From: a virus
Strand: one strand, 5' to 3'
Virus record (IMG/VR): IMGVR_UViG_3300034104_002314
Location: 1-62,103 of that record
Length of the DNA: 62,103 nt
The notes under the pieces were generated by a model, which ran no database searches, had not been told where the DNA came from, and worked only from the letters and a program-made list of their open reading frames with translations. Within the stretch, counting starts at the first letter, position 1; every line of letters begins with the position of its first letter. Below, one piece after another: positions 8,227 through 19,061 of this stretch. The translations under genes and the position numbers were made by a program.

Positions 8227-11200
8227 ATGGCAAAGATTCAAGATACGTCACAAACTAAACCTAGTAGTTTTGTAAAAGGTTTAAATAAAGATTCAGATCC
8301 TACATATATTCAAGAGGGTATGTGGACACATGCCCGAAATGTTGTAAATAATACTGTAGAAGGTGAATTAGGTTCATTATCTAATCAACCATCAAATTTT
8401 AAATGTCCTTCTGCTTTTCCTCCAGGGATTACAATGCCACAGTTTGCATCATTATTTAAAAAAATTACATCAAGATATGTTATAGGTGCAATACATTTAT
8501 TTTCTGATAAGTGGATTATATTTACTGCTGGACATAACTCTACCGGTCAACCTGCAATGTCAGAAATAGGATTACTTGAAGAAGAAAGGTGCATATATAG
8601 ACCTATTGTACAAGATGCTTGTTTAGGTTTTGATAAAAGATATTTAATATCTGGTGCTGCTAGATTAGTACAAGATTGTTCCTGGCAAGTATATTGGGCT
8701 GATGGATTGAATCCTGACAGATACTTGAATATTGGTGATCCCCAAACTTGGCCAACAGAAGATTTTATATGGGCATTAAATTCTTATGTTCCTGCACCAA
8801 ACTCTCCTACTACATCAATTACTCAAGTAATATATGATGCTAATGTAAATTATTATGTTAATGCAAATGGAGAACAAATACTTTGGCCGGGTGTACAGTG
8901 GGTAGAAAATTGTACAGAACCTGTTGATTCAGATGGTGATGGTGAGCCAGATCCATCATGTGTTTTCTGTACACAGTTTAATTCTTTAGATTGTATTCAT
9001 ACAAGACTAGCCAGAATAATAAAAACTCCATGTCTTAAGGTTAGACTTGGTGATTCAGGTGGTACCCTTAGAAATGGAACCTATTTTGCTACACTAGCAT
9101 ACAGTATTAATGGTGTAAAAGTATCAGATTATTTTTCACCAAGTAATAGCCAACCTATATGGTATGATAATGATCTTCAAGGATCATTGGTTATTGAAGT
9201 AGAAGCAGATACTGAAAACTTTGATGAGTTTATACTAGTGATTGTACAAAATATAAATCAAGGTACTGTAGCCAGACAAATTGGTATATACTCAACTAAA
9301 ACCAAAAGGATAGAGTTAGATCAAATAAAAGAAGATCTTATTTCAGTACCAGTTCAGTTCCTACCAGTAGTAACTCCAATAGTAGAAAAGTCAAATCAAA
9401 TTGGAGAAGTAAATGATTATCTACTAAGAGTAGGTACCACATCTAAATTTGATTTTAACTACCAACCTTTGGCAAATCTTATTCAAACTAGATGGGCCTC
9501 TGTTAAATATCCTGCAGATTATTATGTTAAGGGAGGAAACAAAGGTAGTTACATGAGAGATGAAGTATATGCTTTTTTTATACGCTGGGTATATGATACT
9601 GGAGACAAATCTGCTTCATATCATATTCCAGGAAGAGTTGAAAGAGATTATAAAATAAATGGTATTAACTATCCAGAAACTACGGATTGGTTAGATAGAA
9701 ATACTCTTGCCCAAAGTGATAGATTATTTGAAGTATATAATACAGCTGGTGCATTCTCAACACATCCTTTAATAGGAACTACAACTGATGATGGGGGAAC
9801 TGTTATTGCAGTAGGAGATATGGGTTATTGGGAGTCTGAGGAAAAGTATCCAGATAACAAACCTGATGTATGGAATGCAAGTGCAAATTGTTGGACTGCT
9901 GTTCCTATTGATCCTGTGTCAGGTTTACCTATATCAGATCCATCTTATGATTTATGTGGTCAACACATAAGGCATCATAAGTTTCCAGATAACTATTTAA
10001 ATGCTGATACTCTTCATTTTGAAAGTAGTGCTAATTACACCACCTTTGGTAGTAATCTCAATATAAGAATAATGGGAGTCTTTTTTGAAAACATAATTTA
10101 TCCAAAAGATAATTATGGAGAAGACATACCTGGTATTGTAGGTTATGAAATATTAAGAGGATCTAGAGAAGGTAACAAGAGTATTGTTGCTAAAGGTATG
10201 ATTAATAACTTTAGAAGTTATGAAATAAGAGGTAATGCTAAAAGAAACAAAACAGGTCTTTATGCTAACTATCCTTTTAATACAATCAAACCTTCTACTA
10301 ATTTAGGTGGTACGTGTATTTTTGGACCTTCATTATTACCTTGTCACAATAGAGGCTTTAATGATCCTTATATAAAACTTCAAGATCCAAATGATCCTGA
10401 CAAAGTTTTTGATCAAGTAGTTCCCAAAGAGATAGTATCTTTTCACTCTCCTGATACAATGTTCAGAACACCATTCTTATCATTTACAGAACTAAAAATT
10501 TATGGTCATTTACTTGGTGTATCAGATCAACAATTTAAAGAACCTGATAGACATCCAAAATGGAAATTAATATCAGATGAAGCTAAAACTATAATGTATG
10601 TCTTAGGTATTGCTGAAGCTGCTTATTCATTTCAAGGAAAGTATATTGTCAATGAACCACCAGCACAACCTGCAACTACTAATGCTCTTGCTTCAGTTGG
10701 AGCACCTGCAGCTCTTGCTGCTTATCAGGGTGCTGTTGAAGTTTATGAACAAGCAATGATAACATACTTTGCAACTGGTTTAGCACTTGTTGATAGTGTA
10801 GCAATGGCTTTTTCAGGTATCAGGCCTTTTTATGAATTTTTTATTTTTTCTGCTTATGACGCAGCTGTTGGAACTGCAGCAGCAGCAGGTATAGTTACAC
10901 CAAGCCCAACTGAATATACAAGAGAACTTCCTAAATGGGCTTATCTTGATCCCGTATCAAGAGCACTTGGTGGACTTAATCAGTTTTTATTTTACTTTAG
11001 TGAGGGTGTAGATATTGCTTTAAGAGGAATATATGCTGCAGTAAAATGGGATCAGTATGCATTACAAATGATTGCACATGGTTTCTATGGAGGCTTTGGT
11101 GCAAATAAAATTACAGATACTGTTAGATTTAGAATTGAAGATAGTACATATTTAAGAGATAACATTCTTGAATTACCAAGATATCAACTAAACAACCAAA

Positions 11201-13845
11201 CATACAATTATAGTATAAATAATCTTAAAAGATCTGACACAGCAGTATTAAGAACAAACTGTGGAGTTCAACAAAATAATCCAGATAAAGGTCCTGCATA
11301 TATAACAGCAAATAACCAAAGTATATACTTAGATCAAAGTCTTCAAACTCTTGGAACTTTGAATTCAGGTTTTGCAGAATTCCCTACTACAGCAGCATTA
11401 AACTCTATTCCAAGTTATACTGAATTTGACAGACCATTTTCAATGAGAATTGCAAGTCATTATGCTGCGGTAAAAGTAAGACTGGGTAATCAGTATGGTC
11501 AGTTACAATCTACATATCAAAGTATAAAACAAATAGTAATTACACCTTGTGAACAAAAGATTGGAATAGCAGGTAATATCTTTAATCAATATACAACAAG
11601 TGGTATATGTTATGATGAACAAGTAAAACAACGTAAACTTACAACAACACCATTATTATTTGGTGGAGACATTTTTATAAATAGATATACAGAAAAGAAT
11701 TCTATGTTCTTTTTTTATGATTGGTTATATGGACAACCTGATGGATTTGAATATAACTATGCCATAAGAAACATGATTCCTTTTGCAAGATTTTATGCAA
11801 ACTCACAAAGATTTGATTCATCTGATTTATTAGGCTTTTCTGGATCTGGGGATACAGCAGTTCCTCAAGCAACAGGAACAAGTCCCACTGACTTTTATAA
11901 CTTAGATAATGAAAATTACAGTCTAGGTACGGATGATCCAAAACCTTATCCAGGAATATTCAGACCAAAGAACTCTTATTTTTATCTAGCTAATTCTTCC
12001 GTAAGAGATTTCTTTGTAGAATCTGAAGTACTTGTAGACTTTAGGATTGACGGAGACTATGAATGGGAAAAGAGTTATAACCCATATAAGTATACAGACT
12101 TAGTATCCATGTTTAATATGGATCCTCAGATAATCACTAGAGGTAATGAATATAGATATGATTACTCTTTAAGTATCTCCAAACTATTTACTAATTACTT
12201 TTCATATGGTACTTTACAAAGTAGGTACTATGATCCTAAAGTAGCTTCACTTTGTTACACATATAATCCAAATAGAATTATATATTCCTTACAACAAGCT
12301 GATACAAGTTACAGAGGAGACAACTGGTCAATATTCTTAGCTAATAATTATAAAGACTTTATTAGTGAGGTCAGTGGTATTAAACAAGTAAATAAGAGTG
12401 GTTTATTTATTACATTTAAAAATGATAGCCCATTAATGTTCCAAGGAGTTGATCAATTACAAACTGATCTTGGTACTAAACTTACTATAGGTGACGGAGG
12501 TTTATTTAGCCAACCAGGCCAATCTGTAACTAATGCAGATAAAACTTATGAGTATGGTTCATCACAGAATAGACTTTCTGTAATATCATCTCCTGCAGGT
12601 ATTTATTATATATCCCAAAACCAAGGTAAAATATTTAGTTATGGTGATGGTATAAAAGAAATATCACAGAATGGTTTAAAATGGTGGTTTAATAATTTCC
12701 TACCATATAAGCTAACTATTGACTTCCCAGATTATCCATGGAATGACAATCCTGTAGCAGGTATTGGTTGTCAAACATTATATGATAATGAAAACTCTGT
12801 ACTATACTTTACCAAAAGAGATTATAAATTAAAAGATATTTTCAAAGGAAGGGTGGAATATGTGCCTCTTAATACTGAACCAAAAAAACCTTTTAGTTTT
12901 GGAACATTGTACAGAAGGCAAGGTGACTTTTTCCTATTAGATGGTCAATCTAAGTATCTACTTGGTGATCCTTTCTTGTTTGATGATGCTTCTTGGACAG
13001 TAAGCTTTGATCCTAAAAATGAATTCTTTATTTCATTTCATGATTGGCATCCTGATTTAACTATACCTACTAAAGTAAATTATCTTACAACCAAAACTGT
13101 AAAAGAAACATTCAATGGTACTCAACAGTTAATGGCCAACATATGGAAACATGATACTAATCCGGGTGGATCATGTGGTACTTATTGTAACTTCTATGGT
13201 GTGGACTATCCATTTGAAATAGAGATACCGGTTACAACAGGTCAAACAGTAACTACAATTAAATCTGTAGAGTATATACTAGAGTGTTATAAAAGATCTG
13301 AGTATAACTGTTTTGACCAGTATCATGTACTTGATTTTAATTTTGACAGAGCTTTAATATATAATTCAGAACAAGTTTCTGGATACTTAAACCTAAACTT
13401 ATTTCCAAAAAACAATGTAGCTTTAAGTTTACAATATCCAAGACCTAATCCATCTTTATCTGTAGATCCAACATATTTACCAGTTCCAGGATATGATATA
13501 TTATTTTCTAAAGAAGAAAATAAATATAGACTTAACCAATTCTGGGATATAACAAAAGATAGAGCTGAGTTTCCAATTGGTTCAGGTTATCCTCCACAAG
13601 GACAACTTATTCCTGGAACAACTCAACTTTTAGGCAACTATGATGAAAGACAAATATGGGAAACAGGACCTAGTGGATATAGAAGAATTCTTAATCAAGC
13701 TAACTTAGATTATGTAAAACCACTTTTACAAAGAAAGAAGTTCAGACATTATTTAAATTTCCTAAGTTTGTCAAGAATGGTATCAGGTAATGTGAATATG
13801 ATATTTAAAATATCTAATATTAAAAACCAAGTATCTTTAAGGTAA
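8227..13845 (+). CDS. Tail nozzle/muzzle protein (T7 gp12 / P22 gp10-like role), 1872 aa
   Basis: The N-terminus (FVKGLNKDSDPTYIQEGM, then ARNVVNNTVEG, GELGSLSNQP) is the opening typical of phage tail nozzle/tube B proteins, which begin with a segment preceding a beta-propeller. The body is long, beta-rich and aromatic, with many Tyr, Asn and Gly residues. A more helical, Ala-rich island lies near residues ~790-900 (AALAAYQGAVEVYEQAMITY). It ends with basic helices (LQRKKFRHYLNFLSLSRMV). Size and position after the ring genes match the muzzle protein of crAss001, which closes the tail channel. The stop and the next start overlap as TAATG. A tail-spike role was considered less likely because of the N-terminus. 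Confidence 0.65.
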   Translation: MAKIQDTSQTKPSSFVKGLNKDSDPTYIQEGMWTHARNVVNNTVEGELGSLSNQPSNFKCPSAFPPGITMPQFASLFKKITSRYVIGAIHLFSDKWIIFTAGHNSTGQPAMSEIGLLEEERCIYRPIVQDACLGFDKRYLISGAARLVQDCSWQVYWADGLNPDRYLNIGDPQTWPTEDFIWALNSYVPAPNSPTTSITQVIYDANVNYYVNANGEQILWPGVQWVENCTEPVDSDGDGEPDPSCVFCTQFNSLDCIHTRLARIIKTPCLKVRLGDSGGTLRNGTYFATLAYSINGVKVSDYFSPSNSQPIWYDNDLQGSLVIEVEADTENFDEFILVIVQNINQGTVARQIGIYSTKTKRIELDQIKEDLISVPVQFLPVVTPIVEKSNQIGEVNDYLLRVGTTSKFDFNYQPLANLIQTRWASVKYPADYYVKGGNKGSYMRDEVYAFFIRWVYDTGDKSASYHIPGRVERDYKINGINYPETTDWLDRNTLAQSDRLFEVYNTAGAFSTHPLIGTTTDDGGTVIAVGDMGYWESEEKYPDNKPDVWNASANCWTAVPIDPVSGLPISDPSYDLCGQHIRHHKFPDNYLNADTLHFESSANYTTFGSNLNIRIMGVFFENIIYPKDNYGEDIPGIVGYEILRGSREGNKSIVAKGMINNFRSYEIRGNAKRNKTGLYANYPFNTIKPSTNLGGTCIFGPSLLPCHNRGFNDPYIKLQDPNDPDKVFDQVVPKEIVSFHSPDTMFRTPFLSFTELKIYGHLLGVSDQQFKEPDRHPKWKLISDEAKTIMYVLGIAEAAYSFQGKYIVNEPPAQPATTNALASVGAPAALAAYQGAVEVYEQAMITYFATGLALVDSVAMAFSGIRPFYEFFIFSAYDAAVGTAAAAGIVTPSPTEYTRELPKWAYLDPVSRALGGLNQFLFYFSEGVDIALRGIYAAVKWDQYALQMIAHGFYGGFGANKITDTVRFRIEDSTYLRDNILELPRYQLNNQTYNYSINNLKRSDTAVLRTNCGVQQNNPDKGPAYITANNQSIYLDQSLQTLGTLNSGFAEFPTTAALNSIPSYTEFDRPFSMRIASHYAAVKVRLGNQYGQLQSTYQSIKQIVITPCEQKIGIAGNIFNQYTTSGICYDEQVKQRKLTTTPLLFGGDIFINRYTEKNSMFFFYDWLYGQPDGFEYNYAIRNMIPFARFYANSQRFDSSDLLGFSGSGDTAVPQATGTSPTDFYNLDNENYSLGTDDPKPYPGIFRPKNSYFYLANSSVRDFFVESEVLVDFRIDGDYEWEKSYNPYKYTDLVSMFNMDPQIITRGNEYRYDYSLSISKLFTNYFSYGTLQSRYYDPKVASLCYTYNPNRIIYSLQQADTSYRGDNWSIFLANNYKDFISEVSGIKQVNKSGLFITFKNDSPLMFQGVDQLQTDLGTKLTIGDGGLFSQPGQSVTNADKTYEYGSSQNRLSVISSPAGIYYISQNQGKIFSYGDGIKEISQNGLKWWFNNFLPYKLTIDFPDYPWNDNPVAGIGCQTLYDNENSVLYFTKRDYKLKDIFKGRVEYVPLNTEPKKPFSFGTLYRRQGDFFLLDGQSKYLLGDPFLFDDASWTVSFDPKNEFFISFHDWHPDLTIPTKVNYLTTKTVKETFNGTQQLMANIWKHDTNPGGSCGTYCNFYGVDYPFEIEIPVTTGQTVTTIKSVEYILECYKRSEYNCFDQYHVLDFNFDRALIYNSEQVSGYLNLNLFPKNNVALSLQYPRPNPSLSVDPTYLPVPGYDILFSKEENKYRLNQFWDITKDRAEFPIGSGYPPQGQLIPGTTQLLGNYDERQIWETGPSGYRRILNQANLDYVKPLLQRKKFRHYLNFLSLSRMVSGNVNMIFKISNIKNQVSLR

Positions 13846-14396
13846 TGAAATATAAAGTAGCTAAATCTAAAATCCCAAATGCAGATAAAGGTTTATTTGC
13901 AAAGAACCCAATTAAGCAAGGTGAAAGAATAGGTCTTGCACATAAACAAGGTCAACCTGTAGGTACACTGGGTAATATGCATAATCACTCTGATGAGCCA
14001 AATATGCATAGTGTTAAAGTTGGTGATAAAAGATATGTGTATGCCAAAAGGGATATTAAACCTGGGGAAGAACTGACTACTAATTATAGAATGCAATCTG
14101 AGTTAGAACAACCTGAAGACTTTATGCGTAAGGGGGGTAGAACAAGAGGATTAGTGCAAATGCCTAAGCCAAGTAAGAAAGGTTTAGCATCTAAGAAGTA
14201 TTCTAGAAGTCTTGAAGCAACAAACAGACTGTTTACAGAAAACAGATTGTTTAAAAAACCTAAGTCTAAAAAGAATAAAGTATTTGATCCTAATGCAAGA
14301 TACTACCAAGGTGGAGGTTATGTAGACCTGGAATTAGATGCTGCTGAAATACAAAAATATATTGACGGTGGTTATGTAGTAGAAGCACTTGATTAA
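13845..14396 (+). CDS. SET-domain protein (putative protein-lysine methyltransferase), 183 aa
   Basis: Residues 5-82 form a compact SET domain: SKIPNADKGLFAKNPIKQGE (8-27), then the cofactor-binding NHSDEPN (47-53), then YAKRDIKPGEEL (66-77) and the NY with the putative catalytic Tyr81. SET enzymes transfer methyl from S-adenosylmethionine to lysine. No pre- or post-SET cysteine cluster is present. Residues ~85-150 are basic (KPSKKGLASKKYSRS). The C-terminus (YYQGGGYVDLELDAAEIQKY, then DGGYVVEALD) resembles the tail of the next gene, implying the protein may belong to the virion. It overlaps the nozzle gene by TAATG. The target is unknown; a host or phage protein modified during assembly or entry is possible. 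Confidence 0.75.
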   Translation: MKYKVAKSKIPNADKGLFAKNPIKQGERIGLAHKQGQPVGTLGNMHNHSDEPNMHSVKVGDKRYVYAKRDIKPGEELTTNYRMQSELEQPEDFMRKGGRTRGLVQMPKPSKKGLASKKYSRSLEATNRLFTENRLFKKPKSKKNKVFDPNARYYQGGGYVDLELDAAEIQKYIDGGYVVEALD

Positions 14397-14410
14397 ACTT
14401 ATTAAGTTTA
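14394..14410 (+). other. AT-rich hairpin starting at the SET gene stop codon
   Basis: TAAACTT (14394-14400) pairs perfectly with AAGTTTA (14404-14410) with a three-base loop. The TAA is the stop of the SET gene. A closely similar hairpin starts at the stop of the 742-aa gene (21287-21312). No long T run follows, so an attenuator or mRNA-processing site is as likely as a terminator. Confidence 0.45.
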
Positions 14411-14442
14411 GTCATTAATATAAAATTTATTATATTTAATAT

Positions 14443-17400
14443 ATGAAGAAAAAAGTAAGAATTTACAAAGCTCCAGATGGTAAAGGAAAATTTGTAAACA
14501 AAACTGCAAAGTTTTTACATAAAGCACAAGAAGGTGGTCAACAAGATCAACAAGCACAGATAGCTGATTATGTTTATAAAACATTAGCTAACACTGATGA
14601 GCTTGATATGGAGATGATGAAAGATACTCTCATAGGTGAGTTAGTATCTGCTAAAATTCCTATGGATCAAGCTGAGCAAATGGTAGAAAACATTGCTGCT
14701 AATTTTGAAAGTCAAGAACCAGTTCAAGAACAGGAAGAAGAAATGGATGTCTATGATGAAGGTCTGGCAGAATTACAGCGTCAACAAGAAGAAGCTGAGG
14801 AAGAGAGATTAGCAGGCTTATCTGAAGATTATGGTTATTATGATGATACAGCTGCAGATGGTGAGGATGATGAAGATGATGATGACGATGATATACCTGA
14901 AGAAGCTTACATGCAACAAGGAGGTGATATAATTCCTGAAGATAATGCTGTAAGCTTTACTGGATACTATCCTTTTCAATATAACAGAGACAAACAAACT
15001 TCTTATCAACAAGGTGGTATTACAAAAAGAAAGTACATAGGTCAAGTAATGAAGTTACTTAAGAAACAAGCTGGAGGTGAAGAAGAGAAACCTTCTGCTG
15101 GTTTTGATCCTACTGATACCATGGATAACAAAAAGAAAAATAAAAAGGACAACTTTGTTGCAGCTCTTGCCAATTCTGCTCAAGAAGCTAAAATGAAAGA
15201 GCAAGCTGAAGCTATGTGGGAACAACAGCAACAGCAAATGATGCAGCAACAAACTCCTATGCAACAACAACAGTTTGCTCAGAACGGTGCTGAAATAGGT
15301 GGTGGAGATATTATATATGGAGCAACAGAAGAGGAAAAAGAAGAATGGAGAAGGAATAATGGGCCAAACTATTATCCAGAAATGTCAATAAGCCAAGCAA
15401 GAAGTATGAGTCCAAGAGGTTTTAGTAGAAACCAAATGAGATCATTTGCAGGTATGGTGCCACAGGGTGGATTCTTTCCAATGGGTATGAATATTATGAC
15501 ATATCCTCAAATGGTAATGCCGGAACAAAAACCTATACATGTTCAAGGCACCCTTCCAGGTATGAAGTTAGATGTAAGAAAATCACATTGGCTTACAGGA
15601 AGACCTTCTCAATATTCTATTGAGTTTGGTGGTGACTTTGCTATACCTGGATTTAACATGATGCCGGGTAAAGGTTATGGTAGTAAATCTACTCAAAGAA
15701 AAACTATAGAAGGTGTGTCTAGATTAGTAAATAAAAAAGCTGATCCTGGTAAAAACAATACTACAGTTTTAAATAATAATCCTGAGTATGATAAAGATGG
15801 TAACGGTGTTCCTGATAATGTTCAGAGTAATATAATACCATCAACTCCTGGTATACCTTCTGCATATGATAGAAACGCAAATAACATGTTGGATGTAACT
15901 GAAGTTAAAACAAATCTTCCAGCTGTAAATAAAAATCCTAATAAAGATGCCGTAGGTAAAGGAGCTAAAGTACCTACTAAAACTCAAACTAAAAAAACAG
16001 TTACAGCTACCAAATCAAAACAGGCTGGTCAAAATAAACCTGCAGCATCTTCAGCTAAAGTAACTAATAAAGGAAAAGCAACTGTTACTAGTTCTGATCT
16101 AATCAACAAACAAAAAAAATCAGGTTGGTCAAATAGTGTAACTGGACCAGGAGCAGGATCTTCAACATATGATTTTGTACCAAACTGGGTGAAAAGTGTT
16201 GTTGATAATAATCAGGCTAGAGATGCTGAAAATGAAAAACTTTTAGACTATTTTTTAAACAGTAAATCACCATTACTAAAACAACAAAGTGGAGGTTTTG
16301 TAGATAGTTCAAATCCAGATTTATATAAGTTTGTATATGGTGGAGATGATGTTATCACACAACAAGATATGAACTATTCTGATTCTAGAAATACAGGTAG
16401 CCCTTTCTTTGCTCATGGTGGTTTAGTTCATTATCAAAAAAAGGGTGAAGTAACAGAATATGATAAGGATGGTAATGGTGTACCTGATCTTGTTGAAAGA
16501 ACACCTGGTAAAAATCCTGAAGAGAAAAAAGAAGAAAAGAAAAAAGATGAGCCTAAAAAACCCGAGTTTCAAGCTATCACATCTAAAGAAGATTATGATA
16601 AGAGACTGGCTGAGGAAAGAAAAAAATGGCAAGAAGATTATACAAAACAAAATCAATCTTCAGATGATGTTGGAGGATATGACCCGTATGGAGGATATGT
16701 TCGTAGAAGTTATAGACCAAATGCTTTTGGTAGATATTTCCCAGCCAACACAGTAAGAAGATTAGGTACATGGTCTCAACAACAAGGGATGCCTTATGAT
16801 CCTAGAACAGGTGCAGGATACTTTGGAGGCTTTGGACCCAACACTAATCTTACAAAAATTGATGTAAGAAAATCTGGATGGTTATCTGGTAGACCTAAGA
16901 AGTACACTATGTACTTTAATAATTACAATGTTGATCCCAAACTAGCTGCATTTTTAGAAAGTACAAGTGGTGCTAAACCAGGTACTCAACCCTCTTCAAC
17001 ACCTAGCTATCCAAATACCTCTCCAACATCTAGTAATTCAGACACCCCTTCAAATAAAGAAACTCCTGAAAGAGAGTTTATCTTGCGGTTTAATCAAAAA
17101 AATCCTGAAACCAAAAATGAAGAAGCTAATTATGGACCTTCTGCTGAAGAAACTGCTGCAAGAGATGCTGCTACTGAAGCTAACAAAGGTGTTATAAGAA
17201 ATTTCTCTGAGGTTGAGGGTGTACAAGATGATCCATTTGGTATTGGTATGGGTGGTCCAAGTGAAGAGCCTTCAGACTTTGAAGAGTCAACACAAACATA
17301 TGATTCTCCTGAAGCTGCTAATGAATATGTTCAAGGTGAATGGGGAGATATAATGACAGATGTTTCAGAAGTTTTAGGTCCTGAGTCTCAACAAGAATTT

Positions 17401-19056
17401 GATCAATTCTTAGCAACCAATCCTAGTAAAGGGGCAATAGATGCTAAGATTGAAGACTTTATGCGTCAGAGAAATCAGGCAATAGGTAAAGATGCAGAAT
17501 CAGTTGAAAGAAATACTTTAACAGCAGATACTGAAGAAGAGATTATGAATCAAGAAGCAATGCGTAGAAATCCCATGTTCATGGGAAATTCCGGTGCTCC
17601 TGCTGCAAATCCAAACTTTGGTGCAACTCCTGAAATTGCAACTGGTAATGACTATCAACTGTCTGACAGAGAACAAGCACAGATAGACTACATGATGCAG
17701 AATAGAAGATCTGCTCCTGTAGATTTTCAACCTTATGTTTCTAGAAAGCCATCTGAAAATCTTGCTAATCTAGCCTATACTGATAGTTTACCTGCATTAC
17801 CAGCAACTCCTTTAGAAGCAGGTAATTATGAAGATATGCTTTTAAGTGGCTTTCCGCAATATACAGATGCCTTTGAAGGTGCTGCTTCTAATGATGAGCA
17901 ATATCTTCCAGGAACAATGGATGACATGAGTGAAGGTTCTGTAAGAAATAGAGAGATTGCTGCTAAACAAAAATATAATCAACAACAAGCTGCTATAAGA
18001 CAACAACAATTATTACAACAACAAGCTTCATCTGGTGCTGGAAACTCTAAAACTAATTCCGCTACAAGTAATGATGCACCAAAAGAAAAAGCATTTAATT
18101 CTAATAGACAAGCTAAACAGTCTGGTAACTGGACTGATGACTGGGATATTAAAGGTGTGATAAATAAAAACAAAAATCAATTGGAAACTTTAAAAGACTC
18201 ACCAATTGGTACTAAAACATCATATGCAATTGAAAAAAAATGGGAAAACTTATCTAATGCACAAAGAAAAAAATATAAAAACTTTAATAACTTTTTAAAA
18301 ACAGAAGGTTATGATAAATTTTATAATGCAGTAAATTCAAAACAATTCGGTGGTAATGCAAACTTAAATAGATTTGTCTATGGTGATGAAGTTACTAAAA
18401 CTTCAACAGGAACAGACAGCCCGGTATCAAATACAAACAATCCAATAAATCCTTTTCTCCGTTATGATTCTGCTGGCAAACTTGTCATACCAGGTTTTGG
18501 TGAACCTGAAGAGAACAAAAACCAAGACTTAAAGACTACATTAAACTACTATGAAGGATACGGTCAAGGTGATGAGTTTAGTGCTGCTCCTGCTGGTAGT
18601 GCATCTACTATGGATGAATCAGGAAATGAAATTGTTATGTCCCCAGATGAAGCCAGAAAAAAAATTGCTGAAAATGAATTTGCGGTAGACTTCAAAAACA
18701 AAGATACTTATGAAGTAGATGCACAAGGTATGCTATTATCAGGTAATGCTGGTGCTAGAGGTATACTTGACTTTTTTGAAAGAAGGGATGAAAAAAGAAG
18801 AAATAAAAACTTTAATGATAGATTTACTGCAGACAATCTTTATGCTTCTGATCCTAGTAGAGATCGTGGTGACTATGATACTAATACTGGTTTATACAGA
18901 CCTAATGAACAAGGTCAGATATGGAATAGCAGATCTAAACAATTAGGTGGTTTTATGCAAGAAGGTGGATATGCAGAGGGTGATGTAGTTGACATGACTC
19001 CAGAAGAACTGGAAGAATTTATTGCCAATGGTGGTGAAGTAGAAATTATAAGTTAA
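14443..19056 (+). CDS. Large low-complexity virion (cargo) protein, 1537 aa
   Basis: The sequence is rich in Gln, Glu, Asn and Lys, with acidic runs (DGEDDEDDDDDDIPEE near residue 145) and Gln/Met runs (QQQQQMMQQQ near 265). It has no hydrophobic core of an enzyme. Internal repeats are visible: DVRKSHWLTGRP (from ~377) and DVRKSGWLSGRP (from ~807); EYDKDGNGVPD at ~448 and ~672, an Asp-rich calcium-loop-like motif; and YKFVYGGDDV and NRFVYGDEV later on. Gly-Gly segments recur (QQGGDI, QQSGGF, FAHGGL). The end (GGYAEGDVVDMTPEELEEF, then NGGEVEIIS) resembles that of the SET protein. A flexible internal or ejected protein is inferred. It is 5 bases from the next gene. Confidence 0.6.
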   Translation: MKKKVRIYKAPDGKGKFVNKTAKFLHKAQEGGQQDQQAQIADYVYKTLANTDELDMEMMKDTLIGELVSAKIPMDQAEQMVENIAANFESQEPVQEQEEEMDVYDEGLAELQRQQEEAEEERLAGLSEDYGYYDDTAADGEDDEDDDDDDIPEEAYMQQGGDIIPEDNAVSFTGYYPFQYNRDKQTSYQQGGITKRKYIGQVMKLLKKQAGGEEEKPSAGFDPTDTMDNKKKNKKDNFVAALANSAQEAKMKEQAEAMWEQQQQQMMQQQTPMQQQQFAQNGAEIGGGDIIYGATEEEKEEWRRNNGPNYYPEMSISQARSMSPRGFSRNQMRSFAGMVPQGGFFPMGMNIMTYPQMVMPEQKPIHVQGTLPGMKLDVRKSHWLTGRPSQYSIEFGGDFAIPGFNMMPGKGYGSKSTQRKTIEGVSRLVNKKADPGKNNTTVLNNNPEYDKDGNGVPDNVQSNIIPSTPGIPSAYDRNANNMLDVTEVKTNLPAVNKNPNKDAVGKGAKVPTKTQTKKTVTATKSKQAGQNKPAASSAKVTNKGKATVTSSDLINKQKKSGWSNSVTGPGAGSSTYDFVPNWVKSVVDNNQARDAENEKLLDYFLNSKSPLLKQQSGGFVDSSNPDLYKFVYGGDDVITQQDMNYSDSRNTGSPFFAHGGLVHYQKKGEVTEYDKDGNGVPDLVERTPGKNPEEKKEEKKKDEPKKPEFQAITSKEDYDKRLAEERKKWQEDYTKQNQSSDDVGGYDPYGGYVRRSYRPNAFGRYFPANTVRRLGTWSQQQGMPYDPRTGAGYFGGFGPNTNLTKIDVRKSGWLSGRPKKYTMYFNNYNVDPKLAAFLESTSGAKPGTQPSSTPSYPNTSPTSSNSDTPSNKETPEREFILRFNQKNPETKNEEANYGPSAEETAARDAATEANKGVIRNFSEVEGVQDDPFGIGMGGPSEEPSDFEESTQTYDSPEAANEYVQGEWGDIMTDVSEVLGPESQQEFDQFLATNPSKGAIDAKIEDFMRQRNQAIGKDAESVERNTLTADTEEEIMNQEAMRRNPMFMGNSGAPAANPNFGATPEIATGNDYQLSDREQAQIDYMMQNRRSAPVDFQPYVSRKPSENLANLAYTDSLPALPATPLEAGNYEDMLLSGFPQYTDAFEGAASNDEQYLPGTMDDMSEGSVRNREIAAKQKYNQQQAAIRQQQLLQQQASSGAGNSKTNSATSNDAPKEKAFNSNRQAKQSGNWTDDWDIKGVINKNKNQLETLKDSPIGTKTSYAIEKKWENLSNAQRKKYKNFNNFLKTEGYDKFYNAVNSKQFGGNANLNRFVYGDEVTKTSTGTDSPVSNTNNPINPFLRYDSAGKLVIPGFGEPEENKNQDLKTTLNYYEGYGQGDEFSAAPAGSASTMDESGNEIVMSPDEARKKIAENEFAVDFKNKDTYEVDAQGMLLSGNAGARGILDFFERRDEKRRNKNFNDRFTADNLYASDPSRDRGDYDTNTGLYRPNEQGQIWNSRSKQLGGFMQEGGYAEGDVVDMTPEELEEFIANGGEVEIIS

Positions 19057-19061
19057 ATATA

